NCBI RefSeq assembly: GCF_014195655.1
Contig: NZ_JACICD010000006.1
Span: forward strand, 186,001 to 250,000
DNA from: Ancylobacter tetraedralis
GTDB lineage: Bacteria; Pseudomonadota; Alphaproteobacteria; Rhizobiales; Xanthobacteraceae
Reading direction: 5' to 3'
DNA length: 64,000 nt
In this document: one piece after another, positions 16,262 through 24,826 of the stretch
Layout of the letters: each line of letters starts with the position of its first letter
How positions within the stretch are numbered: the first letter of the stretch is position 1
Notes under the pieces: model-generated
Seen by the model: the letters and a program-made list of their open reading frames with translations, nothing else
The model's database searches: none
What the model was told of the DNA's origin: nothing
Position numbers and translations under genes: made by a program

Positions 16262-17806
16262 TCAGCCCAGAGAGAACAGTGTCTCGTCCGCCAGTCCAGC
16301 GCGCAGGGTCCGCAGCAGGGGGGCGTCGTGCAGGATCGCGGCGACACGGTCGGCGTCGGGACCATTCTCCCGATCGTCCTCCAGCATCGGAATTTCGGCG
16401 CGGATCGCCTCGTAGAGGGCGCCGGTCGTCGGGGCGAGACGCGGCGCGCCGCGCAGATCCACGGCCTGGGTGGCGACGAGCGCCTCGATCGCGAAGATCA
16501 GCCGCAGCGGCAGGATCTGCTCCTCGAGCTTTCGGATGGCCAGCGGCGTCTGCGGCGCATGATCCTCGACGGATTCCGATACCGGGATCGAATCCGTACT
16601 GGCCGGGAAGGCTTTCAGGCGCACTTCCCCCTGCAGGGCGGATACCGTCTTCTGCATGGAGTTGTAACCGTTCGAGGCCCCCCCGAGCGGGGACAGGTAT
16701 TTGGGCAGGCCCGACAATTGCGCGTTCATCATCTTGATGGTGCGATAGGCCGAGGCGGTGGCGAGTTGCGTATTGGCGATCGCCATCGTGTCGAAGCTGA
16801 GCGCGATGTCGGGCGTGTGGAAATTCGCCGTCGACCGAATCAGGTCGTCGTCAGCCATGACCAGCGGGTTGTCGGCGGCGCCGTTGACCTCCGTCCGGAC
16901 ACTGCCGACTGCCGTTTCGAAGCTCGCGAGAGCCGGGCCGTATATTTGCGACAGCACACGGAAGCACAGCGCATCCTGGATCGAGCGCGCCGCACCCTCG
17001 TCATGGAGATAGCTGCCGCTGAGGGCGGCACGGAAGGCGCGCGCCGCCGTCTCCTGTCCCCGCGCCGGACGGGCTGCCGCGAGGCGGGCGTCGAAAATCC
17101 GGGGATTGGCGGCATAGCCCTCCCCCGCGAGCGCCGCAACCGCCATGGACGCGACCAGCACGTCGGAAAGCTCCGCCAGCACGAGCGAGGCATACCCGCA
17201 CGAGACGGCGCTCGCGTTGAGGATGGCCAGCCCATCCTTGGGGCCGAGCCGCGCCGGCGCCAGGCCAGCGGCGCGAAGCGCCTCGCCGGCAGGCTGGCGT
17301 CTCCCCTGCACGTAGACCTCGCCACGTCCGATCAGCGTCGCGCCGATATGGGCACACAGACCCAGATCCCCACCGCCGATGGAGCCTCGTCCCGGCACCA
17401 CGGGGGTGATACCCGCGTTGAACATGGAGACCATGAGGTCGAGCACCGCGGGCGTGATGCCCGAACCACCCTGCGCCATGCCGATGATACGGCACAACAG
17501 CATCGCCCTGCCCGCCCGCTCCGGGAACGCCTCGCCGACGCCGATGCAGCGCCCGCGAACCATCTTGACCTGGAAAGCCTCGATCTCCTCCGGCGGAATC
17601 CGGTAGCCGACATTCCCGCCGAGGCCGGTGTTGAGCCCGTAGATCGGCTCGTCGCCGCTCGCATAGCGATCCACCACCGCACGCGCGGCCGCCACGCGCG
17701 CGACAGCGGCGGGATCGAGCGCGATCTGGCTCCCCTGTTCGACAAGCGACAGGATGGCGCCGAGACTGACGGTCGTCGAACCCAGTTGAATGAGACTCAC
17801 GCGCAT
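16262..17806 (-). CDS. Histidase-fold lyase lacking the MIO tripeptide
   Basis: A 514-residue member of the histidine/phenylalanine ammonia-lyase superfamily. Conserved active-site features are present: Y56 in IYGLNTGLGG, N197, QDALCFR, NFHTPDIAL and ESVEDHAP. Classic members build the electrophilic MIO cofactor from Ala-Ser-Gly in RGSVGASGDL. Here residues 140-148 read RGSIGGGDL, one residue shorter and without the Ser that becomes dehydroalanine, so MIO cannot form. MIO-free eliminations are known in this fold, as in ergothionase, which expels trimethylamine. The Rieske gene 40 bases upstream resembles quaternary-ammonium oxygenases, which fits such a substrate. It is not a functional histidase by this reading. 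Confidence 0.85.
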   Translation of the reverse strand: MRVSLIQLGSTTVSLGAILSLVEQGSQIALDPAAVARVAAARAVVDRYASGDEPIYGLNTGLGGNVGYRIPPEEIEAFQVKMVRGRCIGVGEAFPERAGRAMLLCRIIGMAQGGSGITPAVLDLMVSMFNAGITPVVPGRGSIGGGDLGLCAHIGATLIGRGEVYVQGRRQPAGEALRAAGLAPARLGPKDGLAILNASAVSCGYASLVLAELSDVLVASMAVAALAGEGYAANPRIFDARLAAARPARGQETAARAFRAALSGSYLHDEGAARSIQDALCFRVLSQIYGPALASFETAVGSVRTEVNGAADNPLVMADDDLIRSTANFHTPDIALSFDTMAIANTQLATASAYRTIKMMNAQLSGLPKYLSPLGGASNGYNSMQKTVSALQGEVRLKAFPASTDSIPVSESVEDHAPQTPLAIRKLEEQILPLRLIFAIEALVATQAVDLRGAPRLAPTTGALYEAIRAEIPMLEDDRENGPDADRVAAILHDAPLLRTLRAGLADETLFSLG

Positions 17807-17846
17807 TTCCTTTTCAGCAATCGAAGCGGCAGGGGGGCTTGCGGCG

Positions 17847-19103
17847 CTATTGGGCGGCGGCGGGACAGGCGGCCGGGCCGGCGAATTCCTGCATCGTGCG
17901 GGCATACCATTCCACGAAGGTCCATACGCCGTGCTCAGAGGCCTCGGCATAGGGGCCGGGGCGATAGCCGACGGAGCGGACGCCGCGCTGATTGCGCTCG
18001 ACAAGCCGTCGGTCCTGTTCGTTGGTCTCGCGCCAGACCTGGACGAGCCGTTCCAGATCGTAGTCCACGCCTTCGACCGCCTCGGAATGAACGACCCAAT
18101 GGCAGGTAACGGTCGTCTCCTCGGCCGATTTCGGCAGCATCTGCACAACGATGGCGTAGTCGGCGTGGATATGGCCGAACATGCTGGGATAATGGGTGAA
18201 GCGCAGCGAGCCGATATCCGGGTCCGGCCTGTCGCCAAGGCGCCTGGCGACAGCCGGCTGCCCATCCATCGTGATCGAGAGATTTCCCTCTTTGAAGGGC
18301 ATGCGGCCGACGCGAAAATCGGCTCCGTCCCGGGTAACGCTCGGCAGGCCGGCGGCTTCGCAGCGCTGCCAGAACGACGCGATGTACGGATCGCTCCAGG
18401 GATCGGCAAAGTCGAAAATCAACAATGTGTTCATCAGTTCAGGGTGGCCGGCCTGGCAATGGTCGCATTCACGGGCGTTCTCCATGACAAGCTTCCAGTT
18501 GCCCCGCTCATGCAGGGTCACCGAATGCACGACCTTGCCATTGGCCAGCGCGTGCGGCGCCGCCGCGGGTGCAAGCACCGCGGCGAGCGGCTCGATATCG
18601 GGCGCCTCGTCCGCGAGGCAGACATAGATCAGCCCGGCAATGTCGCGAATGTGGACGGGGCGCAGGCCAAGCTGGGACTTGTCGGCAGCGGGGTCGAGGT
18701 TCGGCGCACGCACAAGCCGCCCGCCCAGATCATAGGTCCAGTGATGATAGGGGCAGACAAAAGACGATTTGTGCCCGCACGGCTGGTCGACGACAATCGA
18801 ACCGCGATGGCGGCATGTATTGAAGAAGGCGCGTACGTGCCGCTCGCGATCGCGGCAGACGATGACGGAGGTCTCGCCGATCTCGAAGCAGAAGAAATCA
18901 CCGGGCTCGCGAATCTGGCAGGAAAGGCCAGCGAAGATCCAGCGCGCTTCAAAGACGGCCTGCATGTCCAGCCGGAAGAATTCGGGGTCGGTATAGAAAG
19001 ACCTCGGCAGCGAGGTGTGCGGGGACCGCACGCGCAATAGTTGCGCCATCCTCTCCCGAGCACTCGCGCGAGACCCTGCTACTTCAAACAGATCGCCATC
19101 CAT
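17847..19103 (-). CDS. Rieske oxygenase alpha subunit, quaternary-ammonium type
   Basis: A 418-residue Rieske non-haem iron oxygenase. The [2Fe-2S] ligands are C97/H99 (CRHRG) and C117/H120 (CPYHHW). The catalytic iron site is in ENARECDHCQAGHPEL, with H215 and H220 and Glu212 ahead of the Cys. The ECxHCxxxHP pattern resembles glycine betaine and carnitine oxygenases (GbcA, CntA) and differs from ring-hydroxylating dioxygenases. It probably demethylates or cleaves a trimethylammonium compound. No reductase gene is nearby, so electrons must come from elsewhere. It is transcribed with the lyase and divergently from the regulator. The substrate is inferred. Confidence 0.85.
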   Translation of the reverse strand: MDGDLFEVAGSRASARERMAQLLRVRSPHTSLPRSFYTDPEFFRLDMQAVFEARWIFAGLSCQIREPGDFFCFEIGETSVIVCRDRERHVRAFFNTCRHRGSIVVDQPCGHKSSFVCPYHHWTYDLGGRLVRAPNLDPAADKSQLGLRPVHIRDIAGLIYVCLADEAPDIEPLAAVLAPAAAPHALANGKVVHSVTLHERGNWKLVMENARECDHCQAGHPELMNTLLIFDFADPWSDPYIASFWQRCEAAGLPSVTRDGADFRVGRMPFKEGNLSITMDGQPAVARRLGDRPDPDIGSLRFTHYPSMFGHIHADYAIVVQMLPKSAEETTVTCHWVVHSEAVEGVDYDLERLVQVWRETNEQDRRLVERNQRGVRSVGYRPGPYAEASEHGVWTFVEWYARTMQEFAGPAACPAAAQ

Positions 19104-19105
19104 CG

Positions 19106-19155
19106 CCTGTATTTCCCCGGTTTGATCCGGTGATACGCCCGGGGAATATTACAGG
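19106..19155. promoter_or_regulatory. Imperfect dyad in the divergent promoter region
   Basis: CCTGTATTTCCCCGG (19106-19120) is mirrored by CCCGGGGAATATTACAGG (19138-19155), differing by a two-base gap. It sits between the divergent Rieske and XRE-regulator genes, where an autoregulator would bind both promoters. It probably overlaps the Rieske translation start region. Confidence 0.5.
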
Positions 19156-19179
19156 CCAAGGATGCGGATGTTATATTTG

Positions 19180-19208
19180 TTGACATTGGCGGTATCTGGT
19201 TGTCATTT
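19180..19208 (+). promoter_or_regulatory. Candidate promoter of the XRE regulator
   Basis: TTGACA (19180-19185) is followed by 17 bases and TCATTT. The -35 match is exact and the -10 weak. If real, transcription starts near 19215, which rules out a TTG start at 19200 and supports the GTG at 19257. Confidence 0.35.
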
Positions 19209-19256
19209 GATTTGAATAGTAAAAATCGTAAACTGATTGATGCAGCAGGTGCGAAA

Positions 19257-20105
19257 GTGAACGCGATCGATTCTGCAGCCACCTTTCGCCGACGCCTGCA
19301 ATCCCTGATCGACCGCTCGGGACTCAATCAGGCCGCCTTTGCCCGCATGACGACGATCGACCGCTCGACGCTGTCACAGCTTCTCTCGGCGGACGGCGCG
19401 CGAATGCCGCGCGCGGACACGCTCGTCGCGCTCGCCAGCGCCTGTCACGTCTCGGTCGATTGGCTGCTCGGCCTGACCACCCATGAGGAGGTCGGCACGC
19501 AGATCATCGACTCGGTCATGCAGATTCAGGCCCACACGCGCTCCCCTATCGATGAGCGGTTCGTGGAATGGCTGCGCGAGGCGGAGGGTTATCGTGTGCG
19601 TACCGTGCCCGAGAGCTTTCCCGATTTCCTGAAGACCGAGGACGTCCTTCGCTTCGAATATCAGGGATCGGCCTTCAACAAGATCGTGGGCTCGCTCGAT
19701 ATCGTGGAGACGCGCCTCGCCCTGATGCGCCGACCCGAGAGCGAGCTTGAAGTCTGCACGTCCGTCCAGGCCATCACCATGATGGCCAAGGGGGAAGGCA
19801 AGTGGGAAGGCCTCAGCAGGTCCGTGCGCCGCCGGCAGCTTGAGCATTTCGCACAGCTTTATTCGGAACTTTATCCAAGTCTCCGCATATATTTGTACAC
19901 TCTTACGGAGACTTACTCCAACCCCTTCACGGTATTCGGGCCCCAGCGCGTGGCCCTGTTCCTGGGCACCAGCTTCCTTCTGCTCAACAGCATCGAACAT
20001 ATCCGGCTTTTCAGCCGGCGGTTCGATGAGTTGATCAAGCTAGCCGTGGTGCAGCCCAATCAGGTGACGGATACTCTCGCGGACATTCTCAGCGAACTCA
20101 CCTAG
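19257..20105 (+). CDS. XRE-family regulator with large C-terminal domain
   Basis: A 282-residue regulator. Residues about 10-70 form a Cro/C1 helix-turn-helix (LNQAAFARMTTIDRSTLSQL) ending in VSVDWLLGLT. The remaining 200 residues are an unrecognised sensor domain containing YLYTLTETYSNPFTVFG and GTSFLLLNSIEHIRLFSRRF. It lies between the divergent lyase/Rieske pair and the nine-gene uptake operon, so it probably controls both. The frame is open to a TTG at 19200; the GTG at 19257 was favoured because a TTGACA element lies within the longer version. The ligand is unknown. Confidence 0.75.
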   Translation: MNAIDSAATFRRRLQSLIDRSGLNQAAFARMTTIDRSTLSQLLSADGARMPRADTLVALASACHVSVDWLLGLTTHEEVGTQIIDSVMQIQAHTRSPIDERFVEWLREAEGYRVRTVPESFPDFLKTEDVLRFEYQGSAFNKIVGSLDIVETRLALMRRPESELEVCTSVQAITMMAKGEGKWEGLSRSVRRRQLEHFAQLYSELYPSLRIYLYTLTETYSNPFTVFGPQRVALFLGTSFLLLNSIEHIRLFSRRFDELIKLAVVQPNQVTDTLADILSELT

Positions 20106-20449
20106 CGCGCGCTCCGCCGCCGGTGAGGGCCGCCTCGCTCGCCCCCATGGAATGGAGAGGGCACCGTGGCGTGCGCGCGCAGAGGAATCCGGCGCGACAT
20201 CGAGGCGCCCGCCGCGGTCAGGGATCGCGACAAGCCGGTTCGATCGGCACAGGATCGTTTACAATATGAACGATAATATACTCCGCGAACTTTTCAGACC
20301 CGGATATTATCGTTGTATCGCCTTTGCGGCGCACTCTATTTTTTGTCTATACAAATTTCAGCGCCTGACTTTACGCCCCCGGCATTCTGCGAAAGGATCT
20401 CTTTCAAAGACGGGCAAAGTCCCGCGTTTTCCAGAGAACTCAAGGGAAC
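20106..20449. other. Regulatory intergenic region before the Dpp operon
   Basis: 344 bases with no gene. GC-rich at first, it turns AT-rich from about 20250 and holds the inverted repeats listed separately. The operon promoter should lie between 20300 and 20430; a TATACA at 20348-20353 is a possible -10. Confidence 0.55.
20254..20314. promoter_or_regulatory. Nested inverted repeats, likely operator cluster
   Basis: AACGATAATAT (20269-20279) and its exact reverse complement (20304-20314) are separated by 24 bases. An extra ATCGTT at 20254-20259 pairs with the AACGAT of the first arm. Three half-sites at this spacing upstream of the Dpp operon suggest cooperative repressor binding, most simply by the XRE regulator encoded just before. 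Confidence 0.6.
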
Positions 20450-21997
20450 ATGATGGACCATTTCATGTCGCGTCGTGCGTTCGTCGGAGCATCGGCGGCC
20501 GCGCTCACGATAGCCATGAGCGCAAGCTCCTCGGTCTCGGCCCAGCCCAAAAGCAGCATCACCGTCCGGATCGACCGGGACATCACGGCGCTGGACCCGG
20601 CCTTCCGCGGCGGCCCACATGACGCGAATGTCGTACGAGCGGTGTTCCAGAGGCTTGCGGCGCTGAAGGTCGACGGGACCGGCCTCGAACTCGACGCCGC
20701 AGCCGAACTGAAGCAGGTCGATCCGACGCTCATCGAGTTCACCCTCAAGCCCGGCCAGATGTTCACCGACGGCTTCGGCGAGATGACCGCCGAGGACGTC
20801 AAGTTTTCCTTCGAGCGTTTCGCCGTAGCGCCGGTCGACGGCAAGGTATCGCCCTACAAGGCCGATTGGGCGGGGCTGACCGAGGTTGAAGTCACGGGAA
20901 CCTATACGGGTCGCATCAAGCTGTCGGCTCCCAATGCCGGACTGATGACGGTCGCAATCGGCGACTGTTCGGGTTGCATCGTCTCGAAGAAGGCGGTTCT
21001 GGAGCGCGGGACGGAGCACAACACTCATCCGGTCGGCTCGGGGCCCTATCAGGTCGCTTCCGTGGAGAAGCAACGCGGCGCGGTGCTGCGTCGCAACCCG
21101 GACTATAAGGGCGCCAGGCCGGCATTCGAGGAAATCCGCGTCAACTTCATCCAGGATCCCAAGACCACCGAGCTCGCGTTGCGCTCAGGTGAGCTCGACT
21201 TTGCTGTTCTGCCCCCCTCCATCGCCGAGCCGATGCGCGGCGCGAGCGGCCTCAGCGTCGAGAACTATCCCGGCCTCGCCTATATCTGGCTGGGCATCAA
21301 CATGCAGAAGGCGCCCTTCACCGACATGCGCGTGCGCCAGGCCGTGCGGCTCGCGCTCGACGTCGACCAGATGCTGCTTGCCGGCTTCAATGGCAAGGCG
21401 CCGCGCCTCAACGCTCTGGTGATGCCGCCCGTGCTCGGGTACTGGAAGGACGCTCCGGTCTACAAGCGCAACGTTGCGGAAGCCCGCCGCCTGTTGGCTG
21501 AAGCCGGCCAGACCTCGATCAAGACGCGCATCACCATTCTCAATCAGCCGGCTTACCAGAGCATGGCTCTGGTCGCCCGCGCCCTGCTGCAGGAAGTGGG
21601 CATCAGCGCCGAAGTCGATGTCCAGGAGGGCGGCACGTACTGGGACGCCGGAAAGGGCGAAGCCGGCAAGAACATCGACATGTTCCTGATGCGCTTCAAC
21701 GGAAAGCTCGATCCCAGCTTCCTGATGCAATGGTTCACCTCCAGCCAGATCGGCCTGTGGAACTGGCAGCGCTTCGCCAGCCCGGAATATGACCAGCTCG
21801 CCCAGCAGGCGATCCGCGAACTCGACCCCGCCAAGCGCGCCGAGATCGCCATCAAGGCCCAGCAGGAAATGGACAAGTCGGCCGCGTTCGTCTGGCTGAC
21901 CAACGATGTCGCCTATGTCGTGCGTCGCACCAACGTGAAGCCGGCATTCCTGCCGGGGGCGATCGACTGGCAGCTCGATAAATTCACCCCGGCCTGA
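20450..21997 (+). CDS. Dpp-type (family 5) periplasmic solute-binding protein
   Basis: A 515-residue ABC binding protein of the dipeptide/nickel class. The leader MSRRAFVGASAAALTIAMS has a twin-arginine pattern (SRRAF), suggesting export already folded by Tat. The mature protein starts QPKSSITVRIDRDITALDPA and carries DVKFSFERFA and YKGARPAFEEIRVNF, standard for the family. CAAGGGAA lies just upstream of the ATG. The ligand is not predictable; within this locus an amino-acid betaine or modified peptide is plausible. It is the first of nine same-strand genes, most of them overlapping or separated by a few bases. Confidence 0.88.
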   Translation: MMDHFMSRRAFVGASAAALTIAMSASSSVSAQPKSSITVRIDRDITALDPAFRGGPHDANVVRAVFQRLAALKVDGTGLELDAAAELKQVDPTLIEFTLKPGQMFTDGFGEMTAEDVKFSFERFAVAPVDGKVSPYKADWAGLTEVEVTGTYTGRIKLSAPNAGLMTVAIGDCSGCIVSKKAVLERGTEHNTHPVGSGPYQVASVEKQRGAVLRRNPDYKGARPAFEEIRVNFIQDPKTTELALRSGELDFAVLPPSIAEPMRGASGLSVENYPGLAYIWLGINMQKAPFTDMRVRQAVRLALDVDQMLLAGFNGKAPRLNALVMPPVLGYWKDAPVYKRNVAEARRLLAEAGQTSIKTRITILNQPAYQSMALVARALLQEVGISAEVDVQEGGTYWDAGKGEAGKNIDMFLMRFNGKLDPSFLMQWFTSSQIGLWNWQRFASPEYDQLAQQAIRELDPAKRAEIAIKAQQEMDKSAAFVWLTNDVAYVVRRTNVKPAFLPGAIDWQLDKFTPA

Positions 21998-22027
21998 CAC
22001 AGCAGTCCGAAGGGGAGTTGCTGCCGC

Positions 22028-22987
22028 ATGCGCGAAACGCTCCGGTACGTTGCCAGTCGATTGGCGACGACGTTCCTGATTGTCCTGGGTGCGATGATCC
22101 TGCTCTTCGCACTCTCGGCGCTGGTACCCGGCGATCCCGCCACCGCCCTGCTGGGGCCCGCGGCGACGCCCGAATATGTGCAGCGTTTCATTCAGGAGAT
22201 GGGGCTGGACCAGCCGTGGTATCGCCGGCTGTTCAGCTTCATGGGGAACGTGTTCGTCGGAAACCTCGGGACCGACGTTCTGTCGGGGCAGCCCGTCACG
22301 CGGATCATTGCCAATGTGCTGCCCTATACGTTCATCCTCACCTTCAGCTCCATCGGCCTTGCCGTCGCCTTCGGCGTTCCGCTCGGGTGCTATGCCGCCA
22401 CGCATCGCGGCTCGCTGCTCGACCACCTGCTTGCCTTCGTCAGCGTGGCGTTCATCGCCATCCCGTCCTTCGTGATAGCGATCTTTCTTCTGCTCATCTT
22501 CGCGATCTGGCTGGACTGGCTTCCGGTCATGGGAGCGGGCGAGGCGGGAAACTGGTTCGACCAGGCCCAGCGCCTGATCCTGCCGACGATCGCGCTCAGC
22601 GTCGGCTGGATCGGGTTCATCGCCCGGCTGGTCCGCAGTTCCATGCTGGAGACGATGGGGGAGAACTTCATCCGGCTATCGCGAGCCTACGGACTTTCCA
22701 ACCGTCTCATCACCTACAAATACGCGCTCAAGAACGCCTGCATTCCCACCCTCGCGGTGCTCGGCATGGGGGTTGGGCGCCTGCTCGGCGGCGCGGTCCT
22801 GGTCGAGATCGTGTTCTCCCGGCCCGGTCTGGGCCGGCTGATGTTCGATGCGATCTCGACGCGCAACTTCCCCGTTCTGCAGGGCACCGTGCTGGTGGTC
22901 GTTCTCATCTTCGTGCTGACGAACCTGCTGGTCGATCTCAGCTATGCGGCCATCGACCCGCGCATTCGCCGTCAGGGATCCCGATGA
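22028..22987 (+). CDS. DppB-type ABC transporter permease
   Basis: A 319-residue inner-membrane permease. The N-terminal RYVASRLATTFLIVLGAM and the GDPATALLGPAATPEYV segment are typical of the DppB/OppB N-terminal region. About six helices are present, with the conserved IARLVRSSMLETMGENFIRL and RAYGLSNRLITYKYALKNA EAA region. It forms the channel with the next permease, whose ATG overlaps its stop (ATGA). Confidence 0.92.
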   Translation: MRETLRYVASRLATTFLIVLGAMILLFALSALVPGDPATALLGPAATPEYVQRFIQEMGLDQPWYRRLFSFMGNVFVGNLGTDVLSGQPVTRIIANVLPYTFILTFSSIGLAVAFGVPLGCYAATHRGSLLDHLLAFVSVAFIAIPSFVIAIFLLLIFAIWLDWLPVMGAGEAGNWFDQAQRLILPTIALSVGWIGFIARLVRSSMLETMGENFIRLSRAYGLSNRLITYKYALKNACIPTLAVLGMGVGRLLGGAVLVEIVFSRPGLGRLMFDAISTRNFPVLQGTVLVVVLIFVLTNLLVDLSYAAIDPRIRRQGSR

Positions 22988-23841
22988 CAGCCTTTGCCGC
23001 CACAAGGGCGACCATCGCCCGCATTCTGTCCGGTCCCGGCGGCATCGTCGGCACGATCATCATCGTGCTCGTCGTCGGGTCGGCGATCTTCGCGCCTCTG
23101 GTTGTCACGCACGACCCCGATGCGCTGGACATCCTCAATCGCTTCTCCGGCCCTTCCGCGGCGCACTGGCTCGGCACCGACAATCTCGGGCGAGACCTTT
23201 ACAGCCGCCTCGTCTACGGGGCGCGCGTCGCGATGATGGTGGCGCTGTTTGCCATCGGCTCGGCGCTGGTGGTGGGAACACTGCTCGGCATGCTCGCCGC
23301 ATCGCTGAACGCGCGCGGGGAGCGCCTGCTGCTGATCGTCTTCGACATCATCTCGTCCTTTCCCAGCCTCGTGCTGGCGCTTGCCGTGGTCGCCGTGTTC
23401 GGCCCGTCGACCGCACTGGTCACGGCGATCGTGGCGGTGACGCTGATGCCGCATTTCGGGCGGGTTGCCCGCGCGCAGATGCTCACCCTGCGCCACGCCC
23501 CGTTCGTCGAGGCGGAACGGCTCATCGGCGCCTCACCCGTGCGTATCGCGCTGTCGCATATCCTGCCGAACATTGCCGGCCCGCTCGTGGTGCTCGCCAG
23601 CATCGATATTCCGGTCGTCATCACCATTGAGGCCGGTCTGTCCTTCATCGGCCTGGGTGTGCGGCCGCCGCTCGCGAGCTGGGGCACGCTGATCTATGAC
23701 GGCTATGCCTACCTGTCGGATTCCAGGGTTCCGGTCATCGTCGCCAGCGCGGCTCTCGCCATCGCGACGCTGGGCTTCACCCTTTTCGGCGAAGCCTTGC
23801 GCGACGCGGTCGATCCCCGGCTCGATCGAGAGGGACGTTGA
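22984..23841 (+). CDS. DppC-type ABC transporter permease
   Basis: A 285-residue permease. HWLGTDNLGRDLYSRLVYGA is the DppC/OppC hallmark. A coupling-helix region (HAPFVEAERLIGASPVRIALSHI) and GLSFIGLGVRPPLASWGTLI follow. It pairs with the preceding DppB-type protein. One base separates its stop from the next start. Confidence 0.92.
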   Translation: MTAFAATRATIARILSGPGGIVGTIIIVLVVGSAIFAPLVVTHDPDALDILNRFSGPSAAHWLGTDNLGRDLYSRLVYGARVAMMVALFAIGSALVVGTLLGMLAASLNARGERLLLIVFDIISSFPSLVLALAVVAVFGPSTALVTAIVAVTLMPHFGRVARAQMLTLRHAPFVEAERLIGASPVRIALSHILPNIAGPLVVLASIDIPVVITIEAGLSFIGLGVRPPLASWGTLIYDGYAYLSDSRVPVIVASAALAIATLGFTLFGEALRDAVDPRLDREGR

Positions 23842-23842
23842 G

Positions 23843-24826
23843 ATGAACCCCGATCTCCCCATGATCACGATCCGCAACCTCAAGCTCGACGCCCGCACCG
23901 AGCACGGGCCGGCGCACATCCTGCGCGGCATTGATCTCGAATTCGGGCGCGGACGCATTGTCGGCGTGGTGGGCGAGTCCGGGTCGGGAAAGTCGACCCT
24001 CGTGTCCTGCCTGTTGCGGCTGCTGCCGAGCAACATCGAGCGGCTGGAGGGCGAGATCTTGTTCGACGGGATCGACCTCCTCAAGCTCTCCCCATCGGAT
24101 ATGAACGACTGGCGAGGACGCAAGATCGCCATGGTGTTCCAGGACCCGATGACGGCCCTCAACCCGCTCTTCACGATCAACACGCATCTCAGGGACGTAC
24201 TGAAACGGCGATTTCCGCAGATCTCCGCGCGCGAGGCCCGCGAGCGCAGCCTTGCCATGTTGACCAAGGTCGGCATTTCCGACGCTTCCGTCCGGCTTGA
24301 CGCCTATCCTCACCAACTCTCCGGCGGCATGCGCCAGCGTATCGTGATCGCGATGGCACTTCTGGTCGAGCCGGACCTGTTGCTCGCGGACGAGCCCACC
24401 ACGGCTCTGGACGCCACGGTCGAGGCACAGATCGTCGATCTGTTCGATCAGCTCCGGCAGGATTTTTCAGGCTCGATCGTCTTCATCTCGCATCATCTCG
24501 GCCTCGTTGCCGAGCTCTGCGACGACCTTTGCGTCATGTATGGCGGAACGATCGTGGAGACCGGCCCTGTCGCCGAGGTGCTGGCCCGGCCGCGCCATCC
24601 CTATACCCGCGCCCTGCTCGACTGCGAGATAGAAGACGACCATGGGGGGCGGCTCGCCACCATACCGGGCGAGGTGCCGAGCGCGACCTGGGCCATGGAT
24701 GCCTGCATCTTCGCCAGCCGCTGCGCCCATGTCGCCGACATCTGCCGCAGGGGGCCGACCGTACTGGAGACGGTCGCCATTGGCCACAAGGCCGCCTGCA
24801 AGCGCTCGCGGGAGGTTTTGCCGTGA
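23843..24826 (+). CDS. DppD-type ABC transporter ATP-binding protein
   Basis: A 327-residue ATPase. It has Walker [11 protein letters not shown]-loop [15 protein letters not shown], signature LSGGMRQRI, Walker [13 protein letters not shown] and switch His ([11 protein letters not shown]). The C-terminal peptide-transporter extension carries [10 protein letters not shown] and a Cys-containing tail ([14 protein letters not shown]) that may bind an iron-sulfur cluster as in other Opp/Dpp ATPases. The GTG start of the next gene overlaps its stop. Confidence 0.92.
   Translation: MNPDLPMITIRNLKLDARTEHGPAHILRGIDLEFGRGRIVGVVGESGSGKSTLVSCLLRLLPSNIERLEGEILFDGIDLLKLSPSDMNDWRGRKIAMVFQDPMTALNPLFTINTHLRDVLKRRFPQISAREARERSLAMLTKVGISDASVRLDAYPHQLSGGMRQRIVIAMALLVEPDLLLADEPTTALDATVEAQIVDLFDQLRQDFSGSIVFISHHLGLVAELCDDLCVMYGGTIVETGPVAEVLARPRHPYTRALLDCEIEDDHGGRLATIPGEVPSATWAMDACIFASRCAHVADICRRGPTVLETVAIGHKAACKRSREVLP

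Noticed and set aside
16262-17806. Annotation as histidine ammonia-lyase HutH
   Set aside because: The Ala-Ser-Gly tripeptide required for MIO is absent and no other hut gene is nearby.
16226-18109. A 627-codon plus-strand frame opposite the lyase and Rieske genes
   Set aside because: Arg-rich shadow across two real genes and their gap; no domain or start signal.
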